Shown one piece after another: positions 1 through 7,614 of a DNA stretch of 64,000 nt. The notes under the pieces were generated by a model. That model did no database searches and had not been told where the DNA came from. It was given only the letters and a program-made list of their open reading frames with translations. Source of the stretch: UBA1181 sp963654355 (GTDB taxonomy: Bacteria > Bacteroidota > Bacteroidia > Bacteroidales > Paludibacteraceae); NCBI GenBank assembly GCA_963654355.1, contig CAVKBM010000002.1, positions 62,001 through 126,000 on the forward strand, given 5' to 3'. The first letter of the stretch is position 1, and each line of letters opens with the position of its first letter. The position numbers and the translations under genes were made by a program.

Positions 1-638
1 ACCATAGAGAAGACGTGGCAGACATCATGAACCTCGTCATCGAGGAGCTGTCCTTTGAATTCAAGAGGGGGATTCCTGAAGAGATGGAAATCGTAATCAA
101 TGACCTTTCAGAAGAGATACAACGTGTGAGGGAGGAATTCGAAAGGAATTTCGATGCTAAAGAGCCAAGGTATGTCAATCTTTGCGAAGAGTTCCGTGAG
201 TATTTCAGAAAACATAGCATCACCCCCGAGAACGTGGCTCAAGCCAAGGCAGACATCGGCTACATCAACGAGGTGATGAAGAAGATACGCGAAATAAACC
301 AGCGCAACCTCATCCTCATGCGCCGCTACAACAACGACGAGAAATTCGTCCGCATACATAAACGAGTCACTGAACAAAACGAAATTCGCGAGCAACCTCT
401 CATCTCTAAAAGAGAAGTGGAAATTGCGGAAAGTCTCCAATCAATGAAAGAGAAAATTGATGATAAGTTAAGCCTCAACATCAATCTCCTTAGCCACGAG
501 AGTACTTTCCGAACAGACGTGCTATGCCTCGTCAGCGACATTCTCCAGTTCCAGTTGAACGTGGAGGCTACCCCGAGCGACCGAAAAGAGATAGGAAACC
601 TAATCACCAACGAATACATTCAACAATATAATGGCTAA
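1..638 (+). CDS. hsdR: Type I restriction enzyme R subunit, C-terminal end (partial)
   Basis: The gene enters from the left edge; the first complete codon is at position 3 and the frame stays open to TAA at 636-638. The visible ~211 residues are charged and helical, without the helicase or nuclease motifs, as expected for the C-terminal helical domain of HsdR that docks on the methylase core. HsdR is the ATP-dependent translocase/nuclease subunit of type I restriction systems. The stop overlaps the start of the next gene by 8 bases (ATGGCTAA), which indicates translational coupling to hsdM. The GTG at 15 is internal and is not a start. Identification rests mainly on position before hsdM and on the character of the tail; the motor and nuclease domains lie outside the window. 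Confidence 0.8.
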   Translation, partial: HREDVADIMNLVIEELSFEFKRGIPEEMEIVINDLSEEIQRVREEFERNFDAKEPRYVNLCEEFREYFRKHSITPENVAQAKADIGYINEVMKKIREINQRNLILMRRYNNDEKFVRIHKRVTEQNEIREQPLISKREVEIAESLQSMKEKIDDKLSLNINLLSHESTFRTDVLCLVSDILQFQLNVEATPSDRKEIGNLITNEYIQQYNG

Positions 639-2298
639 TAACGAAATTTCAAAGAAGACCATCGAACTCATCGATTCACTGAAAAGCACTACAGGTGCGT
701 TTGGTCTCGCTGGCTCTGGCAACGAATACAAAACCGTTACGGAGATGCTTCTCTATAAGTTTTTCAACGATAAGTTTGGTTACGAGGCGAAGAAAACAAG
801 GACAAAGTATGGAGAACGCCTGTCTAAGGCTGAGAAGTGGGACGAAGAGTATGCCAGATTCTCCGATGACGAGGTGGAAGACCTTTTCTGTTTCCTCTCA
901 AGTGGAACTCCTCGGCTTCGCCCCGAACATACGTTGTCTCACCTTTTCAACGCCGCCAACCAAGGCGATTTCTCAACGCTACTTGACAGCACACTCGTCG
1001 ACATAGCGCGAATCAACGCCGACTGTTTCTCTGTGTCAACCTCTGGAAGAAGCCGTGTAAACATCTTCTTTCCCCTTTCCCCCTTCGTTACCGATACGCA
1101 GAAAAGAGACGAGTTTGCTAAGGCGCTTATGCGCAACATCGCCTCTTTCAATTTTGAAGATGTCTTCGACGAGAAATACGATTTCTTCTCGGGCATCTTC
1201 GAATACCTACTCAAAGGATTCAACAACGCCGGTGGCGGTAAATACGCTGAATACTACACTCCTCGCGCCATCGCTCAGGTGATGGCACGACTTCTTGTTG
1301 GCGACCACGACAACCTCACAAGCGTCACCTGCTACGACCCTTCGGCAGGTACGGGTACGTTGCTCATGGCACTCGCCCACCAGATTGGAGAAGATCGCTG
1401 TTCCATCTATTCGCAAGACATCTCCGAAAAATCGTCGGAACTGCTCCGCCTCAACCTCATTCTCAACAATCTGTCGGGTTCTCTTCCCAACGTCGTTCAG
1501 GGAAACACACTTACCGAGCCTTCGCACAAGGAGAGTGATGGCACACTGAAGAAATTCGATTTCATCGTTTCCAATCCGCCGTTCAAACTCGACTTCCCCG
1601 AGTTTCGCGACACCCTTGCCGCAGATAGTGTCCGCTTTTGGGCTGGCGTGCCGAATGCCGTCTCAAAGGTAGACCCCAACAAGCCAAAGATGGCTATCTA
1701 TACCTTATTCATCCAACATGTGCTGAATTCGCTTAAGCCTTCGGGCAAGGCCGCTATCGTCATTCCGACGGGCTTCATCACCTCCAAGAGCGGCGTAGAG
1801 AATAAGATCCTAAAGCGCATTGTTGATGAGAAATGGGTGTATGGCGTTGTCTCTATGCCAAGCAATGTCTTTGCCACCACGGGTACCAACGTGAGTGTCA
1901 TCTTCTTCGACAAGTCGGCAAAATCGGACAAGGTAATCCTCATCGATGCCAGTAAATTAGGCGAAGAATATAAAGAGGGGAACAACCAAAAAAGACGTCT
2001 GCGCAATGAAGAGATAGATAAAATAGTCGACATATTTCAGAAGAAAGAGGCGGTAGACGACTTCTCCGTGGCCGTCACCTACGATGAAATCAAGGAGAAA
2101 GGCTATAGCCTCTCTGCCGGGCAGTACTTCGACATCAAGATTGACTATGTTGACATCACAGAAGAGGAGTTCAACAAGCGGATGAACGAATACAGAGAAA
2201 CGCTCACCGCACAGTTTGAGGAGAGCCATCGGTTGGAAGAGGAGATATTGAAGCAACTGGGGAGTCTCAAGTTCAACGAGAGCGTAGGAAAGGAGTAG
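631..2298 (+). CDS. hsdM: Type I restriction-modification DNA methyltransferase subunit M
   Basis: This 555-aa N6-adenine methyltransferase modifies the DNA target chosen by HsdS, using S-adenosylmethionine. An N-terminal helical HsdM_N domain (about 1-190) precedes the N6_Mtase domain. The YYTPR segment (about 208-212), the SAM-binding motif DPSAGTGTLL (about 236-245) and the catalytic NPPF motif (about 315-318) are all present and intact. The C-terminal ~60 residues are charged and helical and probably contact HsdS. Length is normal for the family. The start overlaps the hsdR stop, and a rhuM copy begins 8 bases after the stop, so the genes form one operon. Unlike the usual layout, hsdS is not next: three accessory genes lie between hsdM and hsdS. 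Confidence 0.96.
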   Translation: MANNEISKKTIELIDSLKSTTGAFGLAGSGNEYKTVTEMLLYKFFNDKFGYEAKKTRTKYGERLSKAEKWDEEYARFSDDEVEDLFCFLSSGTPRLRPEHTLSHLFNAANQGDFSTLLDSTLVDIARINADCFSVSTSGRSRVNIFFPLSPFVTDTQKRDEFAKALMRNIASFNFEDVFDEKYDFFSGIFEYLLKGFNNAGGGKYAEYYTPRAIAQVMARLLVGDHDNLTSVTCYDPSAGTGTLLMALAHQIGEDRCSIYSQDISEKSSELLRLNLILNNLSGSLPNVVQGNTLTEPSHKESDGTLKKFDFIVSNPPFKLDFPEFRDTLAADSVRFWAGVPNAVSKVDPNKPKMAIYTLFIQHVLNSLKPSGKAAIVIPTGFITSKSGVENKILKRIVDEKWVYGVVSMPSNVFATTGTNVSVIFFDKSAKSDKVILIDASKLGEEYKEGNNQKRRLRNEEIDKIVDIFQKKEAVDDFSVAVTYDEIKEKGYSLSAGQYFDIKIDYVDITEEEFNKRMNEYRETLTAQFEESHRLEEEILKQLGSLKFNESVGKE

Positions 2299-2305
2299 TC
2301 GCACT

Positions 2306-3083
2306 ATGGGCAACGAAATTCAGTTTCTCCTATACTCAATGCCCGACGACGAGGGCAAGGTGCAAGTGGTCATAAAAGACGAAACACTATGGTGTACACA
2401 AAAGGCTATGGCGCAACTGTTCGGAGTTGGAGTACCTGCAATCAGCAAGCATTTAAAAAACATCTTTGATGAATGTGAACTTGTGGCAGATTCAGTTATT
2501 TCCAAAATGGAAACAACTGCTGTCGATGGCAAAAACTATGTTACGACATTCTATCACCTTGACGCGATTATTGCCGTTGGCTATCGCGTAAATTCTTCCA
2601 AAGCCACACGTTTCCGCCAATGGGCAACGAAGATATTAGGCGAGTACATCAAGAAAGGTTTTGCCATGGACGATGAACGATTGAAGCAAGGTACTGCCGT
2701 TTTCGGTAAAGACTATTTCCGCGAATTGCTCGAACGTGTGCGTTCCATCCGTGCAAGTGAGCGGCGCATCTGGCAACAGATTACCGACATCTATGCGGAG
2801 TGCAGCACCGACTACGACCGCAACTCATCGACCACACACGATTTTTATGCGATGATACAAAACCGCTTCCACTACGCCATCACAGGGCAGACGGCTGCGG
2901 AGATCAGAAAGCAGAGGCGGAATATGACATCTTCAACCGCACGCAACGCATTGACTCTGACTTTGATAAGGAAGTGAGAGGAGTGTTGGGGAAGGGGTGA
3001 ATGTTCTTCTGCAGATTGAGGAATTGGAAAAAGAGCTTGAAAATTCAGATAACGAAAACATAGGAAAGGGAATGGCAAAATGA
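2306..3083 (+). pseudogene. Broken rhuM-family gene, copy 1 (298-bp internal deletion, frameshift)
   Basis: The first 200 residues match the intact copy at 4241-5236 and belong to the RhuM (virulence RhuM) family: an N-terminal helix-turn-helix-like segment followed by a conserved helical domain. At 2905/2906 the sequence jumps relative to the intact copy. The bases corresponding to 4844-5141 of copy 2 are missing; 298 bp is not a multiple of three, so translation continues out of frame and stops at 2977. The correct tail (KAEAEYDIFNRTQRIDSDFD...) is still readable in another frame up to TGA at 2998-3000. A further open stretch (VNVLLQIEELEKELENSDNE...) runs one frame over to TGA at 3081-3083 and overlaps the next start as ATGA, which suggests it once encoded this protein's C-terminus. 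A 223-aa truncated product could still be made and would retain the putative DNA-binding part. Confidence 0.85.
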
Positions 3084-4198
3084 ATAAGCCGATAAGCATA
3101 CTGGATAAAGATTACTTGCACTGGATTCAAGATCTGAGCAAGCGTTACCGACAGAGCCAAATAAAGGCTGCAGTAAGGGTTAATGCTGAAATGCTCAAAT
3201 TCTACTGGAGTTTAGGACGGGACATTGTAGCCCTTAAAGCGGAGACCCGCTGGGGTAGTAAGTTCTTTGCTAATTTGAGCCGAGACTTAAAAGAGTTAGA
3301 CCCGGAAGCGACTTGTTTTTCTCCAACAAATCTCCTATACATGAAGAATTTCTTTTGCCTATATCAACCATATAGCACAATTGCTCCCCAAGTTGGCGAG
3401 CAATTGGAAAGCGGAGAAATAGAAGAGGCTTTAGCTATGCCAGTTAAAAATACTCCCCAAGTTGAGGAGCAAATAAAAAATGACATATTCTCTACACCTT
3501 GGGGGCATCACAAGTTGCTGATAGACAAATTTTTGACAGAACCTCAAAAAGCCGTATTCTATGTACATCAAACAGTGGCAAACGGATGGAGCAGAAACGT
3601 CCTTCACAATTTCATTGACTCATCTCTATATGAACGACAAGGTAAGGCTTTAACAAACTTTGAAAAGAATCTCCCTGCCATCGACAGTGATTTGGCAAAA
3701 GAAATCACCAAAGACCCTTACAACTTTGCCTTCACAGGCATTACCAAGCCGTATAACGAGCGCATACTTAAAGATGCATTACTCAACAATATCACCAAAT
3801 TTCTGACCGAACTCGGTACTGGTTTTGCATACGTCGGCAAGGAATATCGCTTACAGATAGGGAAAACTGAAAATTTCATAGATTTGCTTTTTTACAATTT
3901 GAATCTCTCGTGTTATGTCGTGATTGAAGTGAAGATAGGAAAGTTCGCGTTTGCGGATGTCGGACAACTTGGAGGTTATGTAGTTGCTTGCAACCATACA
4001 CTACGCAAGGAGAATCGGGACAACCCGACCATCGGACTGCTTATTTGTAAAGAGAAAGACCGTATCAAGGCACAGTACGCTCTGGAATCGAGTAGCCAGC
4101 CCATCGCCATATCGGAGTATGATCTTGAAAAGTTCTATCCAGAGAAGATAGAGGGCACTATGCCGACCATAGAGGAATGGGAAGCAAAACTCGGTTGA
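3080..4198 (+). CDS. DUF1016/YhcG-type PD-(D/E)XK nuclease family protein
   Basis: This is a 372-aa protein of the DUF1016 (YhcG) family, predicted nucleases often found inside type I restriction loci. An N-terminal helical DUF1016_N domain (about 10-100) is joined by a linker to a C-terminal PD-(D/E)XK domain (about 140-350). The likely catalytic residues are D268 in NFIDLL and E283/K285 in VIEVK; the WGHH motif (about 141-144) before the nuclease domain is also family-typical. The linker holds two similar peptides, APQVGEQ and TPQVEEQ, 23 codons apart. The start overlaps the preceding remnant by ATGA, which suggests coupling. Its place between two rhuM copies and before hsdS points to a role tied to the restriction system. 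Whether it restricts, modulates specificity, or acts alone cannot be told from sequence. Confidence 0.88.
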   Translation: MNKPISILDKDYLHWIQDLSKRYRQSQIKAAVRVNAEMLKFYWSLGRDIVALKAETRWGSKFFANLSRDLKELDPEATCFSPTNLLYMKNFFCLYQPYSTIAPQVGEQLESGEIEEALAMPVKNTPQVEEQIKNDIFSTPWGHHKLLIDKFLTEPQKAVFYVHQTVANGWSRNVLHNFIDSSLYERQGKALTNFEKNLPAIDSDLAKEITKDPYNFAFTGITKPYNERILKDALLNNITKFLTELGTGFAYVGKEYRLQIGKTENFIDLLFYNLNLSCYVVIEVKIGKFAFADVGQLGGYVVACNHTLRKENRDNPTIGLLICKEKDRIKAQYALESSSQPIAISEYDLEKFYPEKIEGTMPTIEEWEAKLG

Positions 4199-4240
4199 AA
4201 CTTTTGACAATGAACGACCGATTCATCTAAAATAATAACT

Positions 4241-5236
4241 ATGAATAATAACGAAATACAATTCATCCTGTACACCATGCCCGACGATGAGGGCAAGGTA
4301 CAGGTCGTGGTCAAGGACGAAACGCTTTGGTGTACGCAAAAGGCGATGGCGCAACTCTTCGGAGTGGACAGAAGTGTTATTACCAAGCATCTAAAGAACG
4401 TTTTCGAGACGCAGGAACTGGTCGAAAATTCAGTATGTGCAAAAATTGCACATACTGCCGAAGACGGTAAAACATATCAAACCAACTTCTACTCCCTTGA
4501 CGCCATCATCGCCGTAGGCTATCGTGTGAACTCTCTGAAAGCCACCCGCTTCCGTCAATGGGCAACGAAGATTCTGAGCGAGTATATCAAGAAGGGCTTT
4601 GCGATGGACGATGAGCGGTTGAAGCAAGGCACAGCGGTCTTCGGCAAGGACTACTTCCGCGAGTTGCTCGAGCGTGTGCGATCTATCCGTGCCAGCGAGC
4701 GTCGCATTTGGCAACAGATTACCGACATCTATGCGGAGTGCAGCACCGACTACGACCGCAGCTCACCAACCACACGCGACTTCTATGCGATGATACAAAA
4801 CCGCTTCCACTATGCCATCACAGGACAGACGGCGGCGGAAATCATCTACTCCAAGGCTGACCATACCAAAGACCACATGGGACTGACCACTTGGAAGAAC
4901 GCTCCCGACGGCCGGGTGCTCAAATCGGATGTCAGCATCGCCAAGAACTATCTGCAAGAGAAAGAAATCCGGCAACTGGAGCGTGCCGTCACAGGTTTCT
5001 TTGACTATATCGAAGACCTTATCGAGCGTGAGAATACATTTAAAATGTCGCAGTTCTCGGCAAGCGTCAACGAGTTCCTCACTTTCCGCCGCTACCAGAT
5101 TCTGCCCGACAAAGGCAAAATCTCTGCGGCACAGGCAAAGGAGAAAGCAGAAGCGGAGTATGACATCTTCAACCGCACGCAACGCATTGACTCGGATTTT
5201 GATCAGGAGATTAGAGGGTTGCTCGGTGATGAATAA
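4241..5236 (+). CDS. RhuM family protein, intact copy 2
   Basis: This 331-aa RhuM-family protein is the full-length paralogue of the broken gene at 2306. The N-terminal part (about 28-60) reads as a helix-turn-helix, with TQKAMAQLFGV then a divergent recognition-helix-like segment DRSVITKHLKNVF. A conserved helical core (about 85-200) follows, and then a C-terminal part with the segment GLTTWKNAPDG (about 211-221). RhuM proteins are widespread, often sit between hsdM and hsdS, and have no established biochemical role; the name comes from a Salmonella pathogenicity island gene. The flanks are nearly identical to copy 1, while the helix-turn-helix region is about half different, so duplication was followed by local divergence or exchange. 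It ends 21 bases before hsdS and is probably co-transcribed with it. Confidence 0.87.
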   Translation: MNNNEIQFILYTMPDDEGKVQVVVKDETLWCTQKAMAQLFGVDRSVITKHLKNVFETQELVENSVCAKIAHTAEDGKTYQTNFYSLDAIIAVGYRVNSLKATRFRQWATKILSEYIKKGFAMDDERLKQGTAVFGKDYFRELLERVRSIRASERRIWQQITDIYAECSTDYDRSSPTTRDFYAMIQNRFHYAITGQTAAEIIYSKADHTKDHMGLTTWKNAPDGRVLKSDVSIAKNYLQEKEIRQLERAVTGFFDYIEDLIERENTFKMSQFSASVNEFLTFRRYQILPDKGKISAAQAKEKAEAEYDIFNRTQRIDSDFDQEIRGLLGDE

Positions 5237-5257
5237 CAGTACAAAAGTGAAACTATC

Positions 5258-6520
5258 ATGGAATTGAAAAAATATAAGTTGGGGGATTTGTGCATGGAAG
5301 GACATATCGGAATTTATGGTATACCCGCGCCTGCAATTGATTATGACTCAACGAAGACAAGGTATCTTCGCATAAGTGATATTGGCGATGATGGCAATAT
5401 TACAAATAATGACAAGAAATCTGTAGAAGCAGATGATCTTGAGAAATACATTATGCAAGAAAATGACATGGTGTTTGCAAGAACAGGAAATTCTACTGGC
5501 AGGGCGTACTTATACGACCCCAAGGATGGTGAATTGGCTTTTGCAGGGTTTCTTATTCGTTATAGGTTGAACCCACAAAAAATCAATCCTAAGTATGTAA
5601 GATATTTCACTCAAAGTTCTTATTACAGACAATGGGTGGAAAATCTTTCTGTCGGTAGTACACGAGGTAATATTTCTGCACAAACATTTGCCGATTGTCC
5701 AATCGTTGCGCCATCAAAATGTCAACAAGACATCTTAGTAAAATTACTATCTTCAATAGATTGCAAGATTGCTCTCAATCGTCAGATAAATGATAATTTA
5801 GAGTCAATGGCCAAGCAGCTCTACGACTACTGGTTTGTGCAGTTCGACTTCCCAAACGAGGATGGCAAGCCGTACAAGTCAAGCGGTGGAGCGATGGAAT
5901 GGAATGAGAGGTTGAAGCGTGAAATACCAACTTGCTTTGATGTTGCCAAATTGGGAAAGTTGTGCAACTTCAGAAATGGGATTAACTATGGAAAAGATGA
6001 AAAAGGTAATGAATATAAAATAGTAAATGTACGCAACATCTCATCATCGAGAATTTTACTTGACGGAGAAGATTTTGACACGATAACTGTTCCCACATCC
6101 AAAGCGGAGAATTACATATTGAAACCTAACGATATAATCATTGCGCGAAGTGGTTGTCCTGGTGAAACTCGTATTCTTTCATCGCCAGCTAACACGTTGT
6201 TCTGTGGTTTCATTATTTGCTGCTCTCCGAATGAAAGTAGAATGCGCAACTATTTGACATATTGTTTGAAGCAAGTAGAAGGAACGAATGCAACCACATC
6301 TGGTGGATCTATTCTGCAAAATGTCAGTCAAGACACTTTGAAAGGATTACTTGTTATAGTTCCCGGTAAAAAAATGATTGACAAATTCAACCAAACTATA
6401 GAATTACTATTTGCCCGTATGCTTAATTGTCTAAAAGAAAACAAGGAACTCATTAAGCGGCGAGACGAACTCCTGCCTCTTCTGATGAACGGACAGGCAA
6501 CGGTAGAAAACCTGGGCTGA
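5258..6520 (+). CDS. hsdS: Type I restriction-modification specificity subunit S
   Basis: This 420-aa subunit determines the bipartite DNA target of the type I enzyme. It has the classic two-half plan. Target recognition domain 1 (about 1-165) is followed by a helical spacer around NDNLESMAKQLYDYWFVQFDFP (about 180-201). Target recognition domain 2 (about 225-385) is followed by a second helical conserved region ending KRRDELLPLLMNGQ. Both recognition domains are visibly AT-rich with relaxed codon use, while the spacer matches the GC-richer style of hsdM; this is the usual mark of recognition-domain exchange. No second or partial hsdS, inverted repeat or recombinase is present nearby, so no shuffling system is evident. 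It is the last gene of the operon. Confidence 0.94.
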   Translation: MELKKYKLGDLCMEGHIGIYGIPAPAIDYDSTKTRYLRISDIGDDGNITNNDKKSVEADDLEKYIMQENDMVFARTGNSTGRAYLYDPKDGELAFAGFLIRYRLNPQKINPKYVRYFTQSSYYRQWVENLSVGSTRGNISAQTFADCPIVAPSKCQQDILVKLLSSIDCKIALNRQINDNLESMAKQLYDYWFVQFDFPNEDGKPYKSSGGAMEWNERLKREIPTCFDVAKLGKLCNFRNGINYGKDEKGNEYKIVNVRNISSSRILLDGEDFDTITVPTSKAENYILKPNDIIIARSGCPGETRILSSPANTLFCGFIICCSPNESRMRNYLTYCLKQVEGTNATTSGGSILQNVSQDTLKGLLVIVPGKKMIDKFNQTIELLFARMLNCLKENKELIKRRDELLPLLMNGQATVENLG

Positions 6521-6616
6521 GAAAGTTTACATTTTAAACAAAAAACATTTGTTTTTCAAAGAAATTTAGTTTTCTTTGTAATAAGAGTTTTCTGCACGTT
6601 CTAACTCCATATTTAG
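6521..6616. other. Boundary between hsdS and the truncated surface-protein remnant
   Basis: This is an AT-rich spacer with no gene. It contains a weak hairpin (CAAAGAAA at 6557-6564, loop TTTAGT, TTTCTTTG at 6571-6578) without a GC-rich stem. It may end the hsd transcript but is not a convincing terminator. No direct repeats or attachment-like sequence were seen at this edge, where the island-like restriction locus meets a gene that has lost its 5' end. Confidence 0.5.
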
Positions 6617-7444
6617 GTATCATTAAAATTTAGGGTTTCTATCCTACCTGACGAAGGATATGAACTGTCAGAATTTCTAATTACGAAAGGTACAGACAAA
6701 ATCGTTTTCAATTTAGAAGACAGTTCTTTCGTCATGCCTGAAGGAGACGTGGTCATCTTCGCCACGTTCACTGAAACCAGTGAATCTACAGAGGCCTACC
6801 CAATCACATACATAGAAACTGAAGGGGGAACATTCGATGGGCAAAAGGGTGCTATGTATGGCGAAACCGTAACCTTTGCTACCTCTCCTAACGAAGGTTA
6901 CAAACTTGAGTCTATCTCTATCCTTTACATGGGAAAAGAAAACATCGCATACGAGCATATTTCCGACTACATGGTGCAATTCACCATGCCAGAAGGAGAG
7001 GTGGTTGTTTCTGCAGTCTTCTCTAAAGAAGATCTCGCAATCAATGTCGTAGAATCTGCTAATGGTGTCGTCATAGCACCTGCGACCGCTCAAGTGGACG
7101 ATGTTGTGAAATTCGAGATAGTACCAAACGAAGGCTACCAACTGTCAACGCTCCATATTTACTCTGGGTATGACGGAAGCGTAGACGTCGAGTGGAATGA
7201 GAAAGACTCTTCTTTCGTTATGCCTGCCTACGAAGCAATAATCTGGGCAACCTTCACCACCACATCTGGCGTGCAAGATGTTCGAAGCAACAGCATTTAT
7301 ACTGCCGACGGACACGTCTACTGCGAGGGGGATTTCCGTATCTTCGACCTATTCGGACACGATGTCTCAGAGAAAAACGGTTCGTTAATGGGAGCCTACA
7401 TCATACGCACGAGAAACGGAGTTGAAAAAGTTATCGTCAGATAA
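6617..7444 (+). pseudogene. 5'-truncated repeat protein with T9SS-type C-terminal sorting tail
   Basis: The frame is open from 6617 (after TAG at 6614) to TAA at 7442-7444, but the first ATG (6734) lies inside a repeat, so the true start and signal peptide are missing. Three divergent repeats of 70-100 residues can be seen. They are anchored by PDEGYELS/PNEGYKLE/PNEGYQLS and end in MPEGDVVIFATF, MPEGEVVVSAVF and MPAYEAIIWATF, like the beta-rich InlB-B/Listeria-Bacteroides repeats of surface proteins. The last ~50 residues (NSIYTADGHVYCEGDFRIFD... to VEKVIVR) resemble the type A sorting domain of T9SS cargo. The window also encodes T9SS parts (porE, porD, sprA). The likely history is that insertion or rearrangement of the restriction locus removed the front of a secreted protein gene. 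Expression of a fragment from 6734 is possible but would not be exported. Confidence 0.72.
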
Positions 7445-7470
7445 CTTTTTCTATAGAATAAATGACTGGA

Positions 7471-7503
7471 AAGGACGCTCTACTGAAGAAGAGCGTCCTT
7501 TTT
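7471..7503 (+). terminator. Rho-independent terminator after the truncated surface-protein gene
   Basis: A perfect 11-bp stem (AAGGACGCTCT at 7471-7481 and AGAGCGTCCTT at 7490-7500) with an 8-base loop runs into a T-tract. It sits 26 bases past the stop codon. Confidence 0.85.
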
Positions 7504-7568
7504 CTTTCTCAAAGAAATCTTTTCCATTGAAAAATCCGCTCTTATTTCTTACTATCACTTGAAATCCT

Positions 7569-7576
7569 TATTTTTG
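7569..7576 (+). promoter_or_regulatory. Bacteroidota -7 box (TATTTTTG) for the GH94 gene
   Basis: TATTTTTG matches the TAnnTTTG consensus and lies 38 bases before the ATG at 7615. No clear -33 TTG element was seen at the expected distance. The short leader is AT-rich, as is usual in this phylum. Confidence 0.5.
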
Positions 7577-7614
7577 AAAAAATCTAAAAAAAAGAATTAC
7601 TAAACTTAAATTCT

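Noticed and set aside
2306..5236. Recent site-specific duplication by a mobile element
   Set aside because: The rhuM copies are direct repeats, but no element ends or target duplications flank them, and their synonymous differences show the duplication is not very recent.
4763..5305. 180-codon minus-strand frame opposite the second rhuM
   Set aside because: It is contained within rhuM and the start of hsdS; an equivalent frame in copy 1 is not preserved across the deletion, so it is a shadow.
5258..6520. Phase-variable hsdS shuffling system
   Set aside because: No second or partial hsdS, no inverted repeats and no recombinase gene are present in the window, so inversion-based switching is not supported.
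1..7500. Prophage or integrative element around the restriction locus
   Set aside because: No integrase, transposase, attachment-site repeat or tRNA target was seen; only the truncated gene marks an edge.
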